From NCBI GenBank assembly GCA_014529385.2, contig CM043960.1, positions 27,605,896 to 27,669,895 on the forward strand: 64,000 nucleotides of DNA, read 5' to 3'. The translations under genes and the position numbers were made by a program. Of the stretch, positions 11,380 to 21,413 are shown one piece after another (position 1 is the first letter of the stretch; each line of letters begins with the position of its first letter). The notes beneath the pieces were generated by a model that was not told the origin of the DNA, did not search any database, and saw nothing but the letters and a program-made list of their open reading frames with translations. The DNA is from Adiantum capillus-veneris. Taxonomy: Eukaryota; Streptophyta; Polypodiopsida; Polypodiales; Pteridaceae.

Positions 11380-13430
11380 ACTTTCCCAACCTTGATTCCA
11401 TTAAAGAAGCTAGCTCTACTTAGACATTTAATAGCAAGGTCCTGTAGCAGTTCACATTGAACATTTTCCATGGCAGCTAGGTCCACCACTTATCTAAGCT
11501 ATGCTCTAATACAGTAAGGGGGTTTTGGTTTCAAGATCCACCACTTGTCCAAACTTGATTTGGGAAGCAAGGTCCTATAATAGTTTGCTTTGAAAATTCA
11601 CCATTATAACTAAGTCCACGACTTCTCCAAGCTATGTTCTAATACACTAAGGACGTTTTGGTTTGAAGGAGAACCACTTGTACGACTTTGTTTTTGGAAG
11701 TAAGGTCTTTACATAGTTCACCTTGGACCTTGGACATTGGATACTACAACTAAGCCCACCACTTGTCCAAGCTATCCTCTATATATAGCCAAAGGGTTTG
11801 GGTTTCAAGATTCACCACTTTTCCAACCTTTCTTCCATTAAAGAAAGGAGGGGCATTATAACTAGGTCCACCAATTGTCCAAGATATGCTCTGATATAGA
11901 AAGGGGATTTTGGTTTCAATAATCCACCACGTGTTCAACCTTGCAAGACTCAAGGGATACTTGGACATTGGAAAGCATAGTCCTATAGTAGTTGATAGGT
12001 GGCAGTGGGTATAACAACTAGGTCCAACCTATGCTCTGATATAGCAAAGAGGCTTTGGTTTCAAGGTCCACCACTTGTCCAACCTTGCTTCCATTAAAGA
12101 AATGAGGGGCTACGTAAACATTGGCAAGCAAGGTAGAAAGGTCCTAAGGTATTTCACCTTGGATATTGGGCATTATAACTAGGTCCACCACTTGTCCAAG
12201 CTATGCTCTGATATAGAAAGGGGATTTTGGTTTCAATAATCCACCACGTGTTCAACCTTGCAAGACTCAAGGGATACTTGGACATTGGAAAGCATAGTCC
12301 TATAGTAGTTGATAGGTGGCAGTGGGTATAACAACTAGGTACAACCTATGCTCTGATATAGCAAAGAGGCTTTGGTTTCAAGGTCCACCACTTGTCCAAC
12401 CTTGCTTCCATTAAAGAAATGAGGGGCTACGTAAACATTGGCAAGCAAGGTAGAAAGGTCCTAAGGTATTTCACCTTGGATATTGGGCATTATAACTAGG
12501 TCCACCACTTGTCCAAGCTATGCTCTGATATAGAAAAGGGATTTTGGTTTCAAGGTCCACCACGTGTTCAACCTTGCAAGACTCAAGGGATACTTGGACA
12601 TTGGAAAGCATAGTCCTATAGTAGTTGAGAGGTGGAAGTGGGTATTACAACTAGGTCCAACCTATGCTCTCATATAGCAAAGCGGCTTTAGTTTCAAGGT
12701 CCACCACTTGTCCAACCTTGCTTCCATTAAAGAAATGAGGGGCTACGTAAACATTGGCAAGCAAGGTAGCAAGGTCCTAAGGTGTTTCACCTTGGATATT
12801 GGGCATTATAACTAGGTCCACCACTTGTCCAAGCTATGGTCTGATATAGAAAGGGGATTTTCGTTTCAAGGTCCACCACGTGTTCAACCTTGAAAGACTC
12901 AAGGGATACTTGGACATTGGAAAGCATAGTCCTATAGTAGTTGATAGGTGGCAGTTGGTATTACAACTAGGTCCAACCTATGCTCTCATATAGCAAAGAG
13001 GCTTTGGTTTCAAGGTCCACCACTTGTCCAACCTTGCTTCCATTAAATAAATGAGGGGCTACGTAAACATTGGCAAGCAAGGTAGCAAGGTCCTAAGGTA
13101 TTTCACCTTGGATATTGGGAATTATAACTAGGTCCACCACTTGTCCAAGATATGCTCTAATATAGAAAGGGGATTTTTGTTTCAAGGTCCACCACGTGTT
13201 CAACCTTGAAAGCCTCAAGGGATACTTGGACATTGGAAAGCATAGTCCTATATTAGTTGATAGGTGGCAGTGGGTATTACAACTAGGTCCACCACTTGTC
13301 CAACCTATGCTCTAATATAGCAAGGATGCTTTGGTTTCAAGATCCACCATAATTTCCAACCTTGCTTCCATTAATATAGCAAGGAGGATTTGGTCTCAAG
13401 GTTCACCACTTGTCCAACCTATGCAAACCT
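11380..13430. repeat. Tandem array, ~316-bp units made of two ~158-bp halves
   Basis: The phrase TCAAGGTCCACCACTTGTCC followed by AACCTTGCTTCCATTAAA starts at 12061, 12378, 12694 and 13010, with a variant at 13337. Spacings are 317, 316, 316 and 327 bp. Each unit has two related halves that share GCTATGCTCTGATATAG..AA.GG..TTTGGTTTCAA. Units upstream of about 12060 are shorter and more diverged, as expected at the edge of an array homogenised in its centre. The array ends about 90 bp before the splice-acceptor-like site of the next gene. Confidence 0.9.
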
Positions 13431-13497
13431 TTTCCATGTTGTAGCATGATTTTTTGTTTGAAGAGTATTTTTCTATAACTATGGATTTAACAATGTA

Positions 13498-13515
13498 ATC
13501 TTTTTCACTTACAGG
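13498..13515 (+). promoter_or_regulatory. Candidate 3' splice site before the DUF8039-like ORF
   Basis: A pyrimidine tract and CACTTACAG end at 13514, one base before the ATG at 13516. It fits the plant acceptor consensus well. If used with the donor at 10574, the tandem array would lie inside a ~2.9-kb intron. This is inference. Confidence 0.4.
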
Positions 13516-14510
13516 ATGGACTTTGAATCTGGGGAGAAAGTACATATGATACTTGACAATGAAATTGTTGGTATTGGCTGTGTGTGTAGAATAGATCCAG
13601 ATTCCACTTGTGGTGGTACAAAGATAGGGCAAGGAAATTTCTCCATACTAGTGGAGGAATGCTTGAAGGATGTGGTCCTACCTTTTCCTACAATGGATAC
13701 TTCATCTCTCCAAGGCTCATTATGGAGTGTTGTTCGATGGTCAAAGCTTCTTTTGCAATCTTTTGTATTAAATGGGAACTTAATTGATCCACAGGAAAGC
13801 TACAATGGTGATGAAGAACATGATCATTCTGATCCTCTAGTTACAGATGCAATACCTATGACAAGCCCAGAATTTGAAGCAATGATTCGAGAGTCTTGGA
13901 GAAATCAGAGGGTCCTTTTAAAAGATGACACAATGATGCAAACCATGAATGAAGGGACCATCTTATATGTATTTCCACATGATTATGTCAACTTTCAGGA
14001 ACTTGGTCCTGATTGTGTGGGTGTGGGTATTGAAAGAGAAAATGCAAGCATTGATGATGTGGTTGAAGTGGGTAGCATCACTTTGCTAAAGTGGCCCATC
14101 AAGCAGACAACAATGTTGAATGGGAGCCCATTACAACGATTTGTTCCTGTTGATGGCATGCATGCTACATATGAGGATGTATCCAACGATGACAATGTTG
14201 GAAAAAAACTTGATGGGAGTAATGTTGTCCAGTTGTCAAGGAAGAGACGATACACTTTCATGAATAGGACTCAAAAATCAAAAGCAGCACCAGCTTCGAC
14301 TTTTTACCTTTCAAACAAATCAATTCAAAGGGTATCATGCATTGATTGTTGTGCACAAAAATGTTGCCAGTTTGCAGATCGTGATATGGTGACAAGGTTA
14401 CGACAACAGTTTTGGGGAGAGTCTCAAAAATCACGCACTAATTATGTTTATGATGTTCTTTCTATATGTTATCAGAAAGTGAGAAGTCACGATACCAATT
14501 CAGGCTAAAT
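13516..14510 (+). pseudogene. DUF8039/DUF7869-like gene, copy 1, first part
   Basis: A 330-codon open frame. Residues ~1-85 (SGEKVHMIL, GIGCVCRIDPD, GGTKIGQGNFSILVEE, LQGSLWSVVRW) match my memory of the plant domain DUF8039, known mainly from transposon-associated plant proteins. A middle block has DDT..., EGTILYVFP and VGSITLLKWPI. Near the end is a Cys cluster (C275, C278, C279, C283, C284) followed by RLRQQFWGESQKSRTNYVYDVLS. That layout, Cys cluster then R...FW...R..YV.D.L, is what precedes the DUF7869 core in animal and plant relatives, as I remember them. The open frame ends at 14510, but the protein clearly continues: residues matching the family move to frame 3 (about 14484-14526) and then frame 2. 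So this and the next entry are one gene with two small indels. Domain names are from memory and unverified. Confidence 0.7.
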
Positions 14511-16741
14511 GGCTCTATTGTTGTTGTAGAGCATGGTATGAGCTACATGGAATACCAAAGACATCATTTTATCGATACAAGGAGAACTTTGAAAATGGTG
14601 TGCGCCAATATGTACATGGGAACACATGTACATTGAGAAGGGGACTGCAACATACTAGTTTAGCAAGAGCACTACTAAATGAGTTTGTGGAAAACAACTC
14701 TGAGAAGATGCCACATAGAAGTAGAACACTGCTAGATGGCTCAAGAGAGACTCAATTGGTGATTCCATCAACATACAAACAAGTGGATATTTTATGTGAA
14801 ATCAACACGACACTTGACCAAATGGGCTATGAGAAGAAGCTATCCCAATCTTCTTTTGGTAGAATTTGGAACAAAGAGTACCCACATGTCACTTTAACAA
14901 AGACGAGTGAGTTCTCTAAGTGCAATATTTGTAGCTCAATCAAGGCAAGGTTAGAAGCTAAACCTTCTCTTGAAGAGAGAGCTCTTCTCTTGAGGGAGAG
15001 AGAAGTTCACATGGCACAACAAAAGAGTTGCAGAAGCCTATATTATGCATGGCGCGCGTATTCAGAAACTCAACCACAAAAATATGTATGCATAATCCAT
15101 GATAAGATGGATCAAAAGAAGACTGCCATTCCTAAATTACGCATTGTTCCCAAGGGTGTGGATTCAGGATATAATCTGCAGGTGGCATTGATTGGCATGA
15201 TCACTCATGGACATGGAGAAGGTCATTACGGACACTTTGTCTTGAATGGTTTGTGGCCAGCTGATCCAAATCTTACAATTGGCTCAATTGCTAATTGTTT
15301 ACATAACCTAGAGAGGATAGATAAGCATCCTCTTGGTGATCTAGTAACAAATGGACTTCCAAGGAGCAATATTTCACTACTACATGCTTTGAACTCAAGG
15401 GATGCTTTGGACTACCATAACTTGAGTGATGGAAAAGAGCCCATTGTGCAGTCGTCAGAAATTGCAGAAGAGGAATTGGGGTCAACATTTCGCAGATTGC
15501 CAGAGAACTTGTTGCTACAATTGGATAATTGTGCAGGGGAAAACAAAAATCGATACTTATTTGCCTATTTGTCAATGCTTGTTGCAAGGGGTGTTTTCAA
15601 AACCATCCAGCTGGGATTTTTAATGGTTGGGCATACACATGAGGACATAGACGCCATGTTTAGTAGGTTTTCAAAGAAGCTGAGAGTTACACAAACCTAT
15701 ACTTTGCCACATTTGATGGATACATTACGAAACAGCTCATCTTCATCTCCAGCTCCATTTTTTCTCACAAAGATCCCCGATTTCAAGCAATATTGTGATG
15801 GCTATCTTTGTGATGGACAAGACATACTTGTTGGACATTCCAAACCGCTTCAGTTTAGGTTCTTTATGCAGGATGAGACACCAATGATGCAATATAAGGC
15901 ACATGTAGGTGTATCAAGTTGGAGTGGAAGTATTCGCCTTTGGAAAACAGACACAGAAGGCAAGCCAATGTTACCACATGGAGATCCACCTCTAGTACAA
16001 ATGGCGGAGTATGTCAAGGCCCACGAAGAAGTCATTTTGGGGCTAAAGAACTATATAAAATTTTGGAAAAATTTAGGGAATGGTTCAAGTATTCCGCGAT
16101 ATTATAGACCCGTGATAGATTATTGGAGTAAGGTAATTGAAGAGATTGGAAAAGCAATCATATCAGAGGGAGTCTTGTATGAAATGTTTTGGCCAAAAAC
16201 TCAAGAATATTCTCACCTACAAAGCACTACAATGAATTTGCAACAAGGAGCAGAAAGATTCCCAGGCCTTGAAGAGTTGAACGATCATTTTTGTGGGCCT
16301 CAACGAGATAGGCCAAGGGAAGAGTTTGACCCTATGTCTGATGTGCACCAAGGTGACTTTCTTATGCTTGTTCCGAGTGACACAGAAATCTATCCAGTGT
16401 GGCTTGCAATGGCTTTATCTGACATTGATAATGAGCCTACATCACCAAACTACAGAAAACTCTTGATTCAATATTGGGCACCTTGCGCGAGAAAAAGTGG
16501 GATGACAGATACTCAAGCTTACAGCAATTGTTGGAAGGGTTATTGGGCTGTCAACTATAAGGACCCACAAGTGTGGGAAACTATAGATGCAATTGTTTGG
16601 TCCTGGAGACCCGACAAAGAAGGACCATTTTCTAGAATAAAGATTCCAGAAAGGCATGCTCTAAAAGCCAAAGAAGGCCTCACTCGTGCACATCAACCAC
16701 ACTTGGATCAAAGTTCAGATATGGTATCAAATGTGGAGTAG
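14484..16741 (+). pseudogene. DUF7869-like, transposase-like core protein, copy 1, second part
   Basis: From 14600 an unbroken 713-codon frame; its first codon is GTG, so this is not a true start but a continuation. Upstream in the same frame RAWYELHGIPKTSFYRYKENF joins it to 13516-14510. Counting from 14600: a CNIC motif at 108-111, HDKMD at 167-171, a conserved THGHGEGHYGHF block near 202-213, LQLDNCAGENKNR at 307-318, and GHTHEDIDAMFSR at 344-356. The spaced acids (D168/D171, D309, E348/D349/D351), each in a strand-like or helix-like setting, resemble the acidic triad of an RNase H-like DDE/D transposase with a long insertion; this is my inference. Residues ~585-690 (GDFLMLVPSD, YPVWLAMAL, IQYWAP, CWKGYW) look like a small BAH- or Tudor-like barrel. 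The frame ends at TAG 16741. No retroviral domain is present. A decayed inverted copy lies at 46250-48200. Confidence 0.75.
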
Positions 16742-17040
16742 AATTATGTGGAGCTTCTATTGTGACTATACTAGTCAGTTTGTAAACAAAATCTTTTTTG
16801 TATCTTCCTTTGTTTTATGTAATTTATAGTTATTATTCAAATCCATGTGTTGTACATCCTCTTGACTTTTGGTGTTTATCAACACCACAATCCTATGAGA
16901 TTTTCACTTTATTTACTAACCACACACCTCAATTTTTCCCACTTTAAGTGGAAAATTCCCAAATTACATGAATTTAGTCGATTTGGAGATTCCCATAATG
17001 TGAGAGTTTTACCAAAATACCTAATATGGTCTTCATTGTT
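16742..17040. other. 3' flank of copy 1; no gene seen
   Basis: AT-rich sequence with no coding signal. I compared it by eye with the flank upstream of the gene and found no terminal inverted repeat or repeated short target site. Confidence 0.5.
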
Positions 17041-17377
17041 GAGTCTTCTGTAAAAAGAGACTGTAATGCTGATGTTGATGCAGAATGGGCTTTTAGTGTA
17101 GAGTGCATTTACAATCCTATTGTCCATGATGCATGCTTGTCAGTTGTGCTGCAGATTCACATGTGTGGTATTTTGACAGTGGTGCTACAAAGCACATTAC
17201 CTCACATCGTGAATTGTTCACCTCTCTTGAGTCTGTCCCTCATGGGAATTCAGTCACTTGTGCCAACAATGCCTCTTGTCCGGTTCAGTGCGTTGGAAAG
17301 ATTGTGCTTATTGCTACTAATGGAAGTTCTTCACACTTGTTGATGCACTTTATGTACCTGGGATCAAGAAGAATCTT
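17041..17377 (+). pseudogene. Copia element B2: gag end and protease
   Basis: Plus-strand copia remnant. One frame gives DADVDAEWAFSVEC-like wording; the adjoining one gives HVWYFDSGATKHITSHRELF, the copia protease active site (W..DSGA..H). A frameshift near 17330 separates this from YVPGIKKNLLSISTLARLGL, which follows in another frame. No zinc knuckle or gag core is found upstream, so the element is 5' truncated. Confidence 0.75.
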
Positions 17378-17917
17378 TTGTCTATATCTACACTTGCTAG
17401 ACTTGGACTTGTAGTCAAATTTGTGGATGACAGATGTACAGTTCATGATCTCAATTTTGGTGATGAAATCGTTGCATTTGGGCTTTTGTGCCGTGGGCTG
17501 TATAAGCTCACTTTTTATGACGAGTGTGGACAAAATTTTGCAAATGCAGTTATAGATTCAAGGGCTATTTCAGATGCAAAACTTTGGCATGCACGTTTTG
17601 GTCATCTGAATTTTGCCAGTTTGCTGCGTTTGCAAACATATAATGTGGTTGCTTCTTTGCCGCCTCTTGAAGCACATGTCAAACATGTTTGTGAAGGCTG
17701 TATTTTGGGTAAGATGGAGTGTTCTATGTTTCCAAAAGATGGTTCAATTTGGGCCACATGCAGGTTGCAACTTGTGCATAGTGATGTTTATGGGCCCATG
17801 CAAACTCCGTCCTTGGGAAATTACCTTTACTTCATGACTTTCATTGATGATTACTCCAGGCATGCATGGCTATTTCCGCTTAAAGCGACGTCCAAATTTT
17901 CTATGTGCTTTAAATAA
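17378..17917 (+). pseudogene. Copia element B2: integrase zinc domain and core start
   Basis: A 179-codon open stretch: the end of the protease, then LWHARFGHLNFASLLRL with CEGCILGKM (the HHCC zinc domain) and LVHSDVYGPMQTPSLGNYLYFMTFIDDYSRHAWLFPLK, the start of the integrase core with its first catalytic Asp. A TAA stop ends it at 17917; the domain continues in another frame. Confidence 0.85.
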
Positions 17918-18486
17918 TTTTTGGCTATGGCTGAAAATGTCTCGAAATGTACTATTGACATCCTCCGTTCCAATCAAGGGGGGGAGTATATGTCTCATGA
18001 ATTCAATGCAATTGTGGCTAGTTGTGGGATAAAACACCAATGTACAATGGCTTATACACCTCACTAAATGGTGTTGCTGAGAGGAAAAATAGGTCACTTA
18101 CTAAAATGGCACGATGTATGGTCAAAAGTCAAGATTTGCCGCATTCTTTTTGGCTTGAGGCCATCATGTGTGCCACTTATGTACTAAATAGGTGTCCTAC
18201 GAAAGCTTTGAAGTCTATTACTCCATTTGAAGCATGGCATGATAGAAAGCCTTCTATTGAGCACATGCGTGTTTTTGACTGTTTGGCATATGCTTTCGCG
18301 CCACAAACACAATGCAAAAAATTGGATGATAAGGTTGTCAAATGTATTTTTGTTGGTTATAGTGCTGAAAGCAAAGGTTACAGGTTATATCATTTGCAAA
18401 CAAAATGTATTTTGGTTTCACGGGATGTAGTGTTGTGGAAGATTCTATTCAGCCCTTGCTGTCATGTACTAGAGACAGTAATGTGA
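17918..18486 (+). pseudogene. Copia element B2: integrase core end
   Basis: Continuation of the integrase in shifted frames: LRSNQGGEYMSHEF (the second catalytic residue is Asn, not the usual Asp), then a stop before NGVAERKNRSLTKMARCM (third catalytic Glu present). It carries on with FWLEAIMCATYVLNRCPTKAL, TPFEAWHDRKPSIEHMRVFDCLAYAF and FVGYSAESKGYRLY, the normal downstream copia region. The lost Asp and the stops make it non-functional. Confidence 0.85.
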
Positions 18487-18724
18487 GCTCACAGGACATT
18501 TATGACACTTTTTTGCCTCTTTTCAGTGGTGGAAATACGAATATAACTTCCAATGAGGTAAAGGTAGAGCCTATGGGGGTTTCTAAAAATGTTACAGATG
18601 AGCCTATTACTGATGCAGATGTACATGATGTACTTGATGAGGAAAGGGCTGAAAATGAGCAAGCTAGAGGTATGCCAAAATGGTTGGTGCACACTTTGCG
18701 TGACAGTAAATTGGATGCACCTTT
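18487..18724 (+). pseudogene. Copia element B2: integrase-RT linker
   Basis: Acidic, Ser/Thr-rich linker ending PKWLVHTLRDSKLDAPF, which is cut by the solo LTR at 18725 and resumes after 19375 with SCTRSGSHHASYASDCYAL. Confidence 0.7.
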
Positions 18725-19370
18725 TGTTAAGTATGGAGCCTGACTTAACCCTTGTAATTTTTCGTGGTAAAAACGCACATTTGTAAGCCCCCCACTATGA
18801 GAAGAAGCCATCGTGCGTGGAGGAAAATCACTCGCCGGAAAGTGGTCGAAAAATGACCAGTCGGTTGGCCGGTGGCCGTAGTCAATGGCCGGCTGGTGTT
18901 CGGAAGTCAATGGCCGGTGGCCGAATTCAAAAGCGGACTTGTCTTCTCAAGGGGCGGCCACACATGGTCGGATTGAAGGGTCCGATTTGGACTTATCTAC
19001 ACAAGGGCGGCTACACATGGCTGCCTCTCATGAGAGAGGGCAACCCTTTTGGTCTATAAAAGGAGGCCATTCTACACACATTTCATAGTGTGAAGTTGAT
19101 GCAACAAGGTGGGTGTGAGGTGGTGAGAATGAAGCAAGGTGGGAGCTCTATTAAGGGTATAATCCCTTTGTAAACTACTTCTTCTTTTGAAGTACTAAAG
19201 CCATTGAGTGGCTGCTTTCCCGTGGACGTAGCCCACATTGGGTGAACCACGTATATCGTGTGTACTCTCTCTCTCTCTACTCTATAATCTCGTGTGTGTG
19301 TGTGAAATCTATCTCTCTCCATTAAGTAATCTACTCAAATTTCTATTTAGCTACGTCATATTTCCTAATA
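18725..19370 (+). mobile_element. Solo LTR of the copia K family
   Basis: A single LTR with no internal region. It starts TGTTAAGTATGGAGCCTGA and ends GCTACGTCATATTTCCTAATA, matching both LTRs of element K over its length (end decayed from CTTAACA). It is flanked by the 5-bp target duplication CCTTT (18720-18724 and 19371-19375). TATAAAAGG lies at 19055-19063, preceded by the palindrome CTCTCATGAGAG. It has both LTR ends but no internal sequence, as expected after recombination between two LTRs. Confidence 0.92.
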
Positions 19371-19375
19371 CCTTT

Positions 19376-19698
19376 GTCTAGTTGTACTCGTTCAGGCTCT
19401 CACCATGCATCTTATGCATCAGATTGTTATGCTTTGCCTTTGTCTAGCTTACATGATGTTGAGGAACCTCTATCTTTTGATGAAGCACAAAATTCAAAAA
19501 ATTGGATGGCTGCCATGCAATCAGAATATGATGCACTTATAGAAAATGACACATGGACTTTATGTGGTTTTCCTCCTGGCAAAAAGGCCATTGGTACGAA
19601 GTGGGTTTACAAGTTGAAACTCAAGCCGGATGGTGAGATCGATCGCCATAAGGCTCGACTTGTTGCAAAGGGTTATGCACAGCAAAAAGACACTCAGA
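19376..19698 (+). pseudogene. Copia element B2: start of reverse transcriptase, truncated
   Basis: Resumes after the solo LTR: PLSFDEAQNSKNWMAAMQSEYDALIENDTW, IGTKWVYKLKLKPDGEIDRHKARLVAKGYAQQ. This is the N-terminus of a copia reverse transcriptase. Similarity stops at about 19698; the rest of RT, RNase H and the 3' LTR are missing. Confidence 0.85.
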
Positions 19699-21413
19699 CA
19701 GGACTCCGGTCTATCTCGAATGCCAACCCAAGGGGGTACATCCCTTTATTCAACGATTCTATCCGCTTGTCATAATCAATCTATCCTTGACAGCTTTTCG
19801 CACCCAAAATCGTGGTCCTTAGTCTTGATTCTCTTGATCTTTAACTTGAGGATCTGCTCTTGCTTTCTTATTTTCCCTTGGTTCATGGCGATGACCCTTT
19901 TTCCTGACAAGCAGGCATGGTAGTTATCACTTTCCCCTAAGAAGAGGGATCTTGCAATCCTACCTGGTCTCGCTCATCCCCGATTACCCATTTTTATCCC
20001 ACGTAATCCTAGCGTTCAACATAAAAATTTTAAACCAACATCCGGTCATATGACCCTCCGGATCCTCCCACCCACCGAACCATTTCATGAGAATCCCTTC
20101 CCGAGATAGTACTTAACTACTATAAAATCAGGAAGACAACAGTCTATCAGACATCATCAAACAAGAAGCAGCATGCAATCTATTGCATACCCTCGTTCAG
20201 GGAAATTCATCTGGTTGTTTCAACCAGATATTTATTTAGAAACTTTTAATTCATTTTCTTTCCTTTATCTGGTATAATTAGCTTGTAACTAGTTTCCTAA
20301 CTAATCATGCAATACATTTAGTTTTAACCAATTCATCTTGCCTCCCCATTCAAGCCAAGATAATCACTTACAAGCCATCACAGTGGCAGCACCTTCACAA
20401 TATTTCCTAGAGTTAAGTGTTTGGGAAAGGCTCGTCAAGTAATTTAATCATTCCTTCTTAAGCATTTTATTTCGAGAGGTATAGCACCATCTGGTGACAG
20501 ATGCACAGGATAGCCTCTATATTCCTAGCCTTTCCAGTTCCTTTTTAAGCAACCAAGTCGAACAAATTTTCTTAATTAAATTCACATCATCCTCCCTGCG
20601 TATGAACTTCTCATCCAACTATTGGCATCAAGCCATACTCGGATTATGGCCGATTTCCAATAAAATACCGCGGGTACTTCACCCGACCGGGCAAAGATAA
20701 AACAAACCCATTCATCCCTTATCCCTCGGACATGAATGACCTAGGTATAACAACTTGTCGTTTACGCTGCCCTAGCTGAAAAGAGCCAATCTCTGGCAAG
20801 TTCCTCAAGAGAATCCTCTCAATGGGCCGGCCTTTCAATGAAATTGACCCCAAGAAGATCGATCTTGGTTTTCGGTCATTTCCAAACAATCTTCAAAACT
20901 CCTAGTTAAATCTATGTTTTGCAATGGGCTATCCCTATCACCTCTCGAGATTCCTTTTTAACTCCTAGTTGGTAATTTTTAGGTTCATTTGTTTATTAAC
21001 CTTAATTCCTACTTTCATTAATTATCTACCAGCCAAGTTTATTTAGAAAATACAAGCGAGTTTTTGCCATAGGCATTTGATGGTTAATGTCTCTTCGGAA
21101 ATGCCAACTTTTTAAGTTCAATCCCCGTTTTGTCGATTCCCAGGTTTTTGCAATCCTTTGGCATCCATGGGGTATCTCCATGGAAGCTTGTAGAGTTTTC
21201 AGTTCAAACAACACGGAGATCAATTCCGCGAAGTTATCCCCTATCTCCCCCATCCCGTATGTGCAAACAAACTTGAAGTTAACAACTTTTAGAAATACTC
21301 ATCAATACCAAAAATTGAACTACTTCTATCGAGCTTAAACAACTACTCTTTTCTTATGGTGCCTAGCTTTCCATTTAAGAAGTTAGAAGGTCATCCTATA
21401 ATTTATGAGTTTT
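19699..21413. other. No gene seen
   Basis: C/T-rich upper strand with no convincing coding frame and no recognised TE domain. A TATAAAATC at about 20140 could belong to a promoter or LTR, but nothing around it supports that. It may be part of the LTR whose other end is at 23392; I could not define a left edge. Confidence 0.4.

Noticed and set aside
11380-13430. CRISPR-like array
   Set aside because: Repeats are ~316 bp and contiguous with no unique spacers; the context is a plant genome. The same holds for 21414-22680.
14479-14503. GT..AG pair that might splice the two halves of the DUF7869 gene
   Set aside because: Only 25 bases, far below the size of plant introns; two small indels explain the frame changes better.
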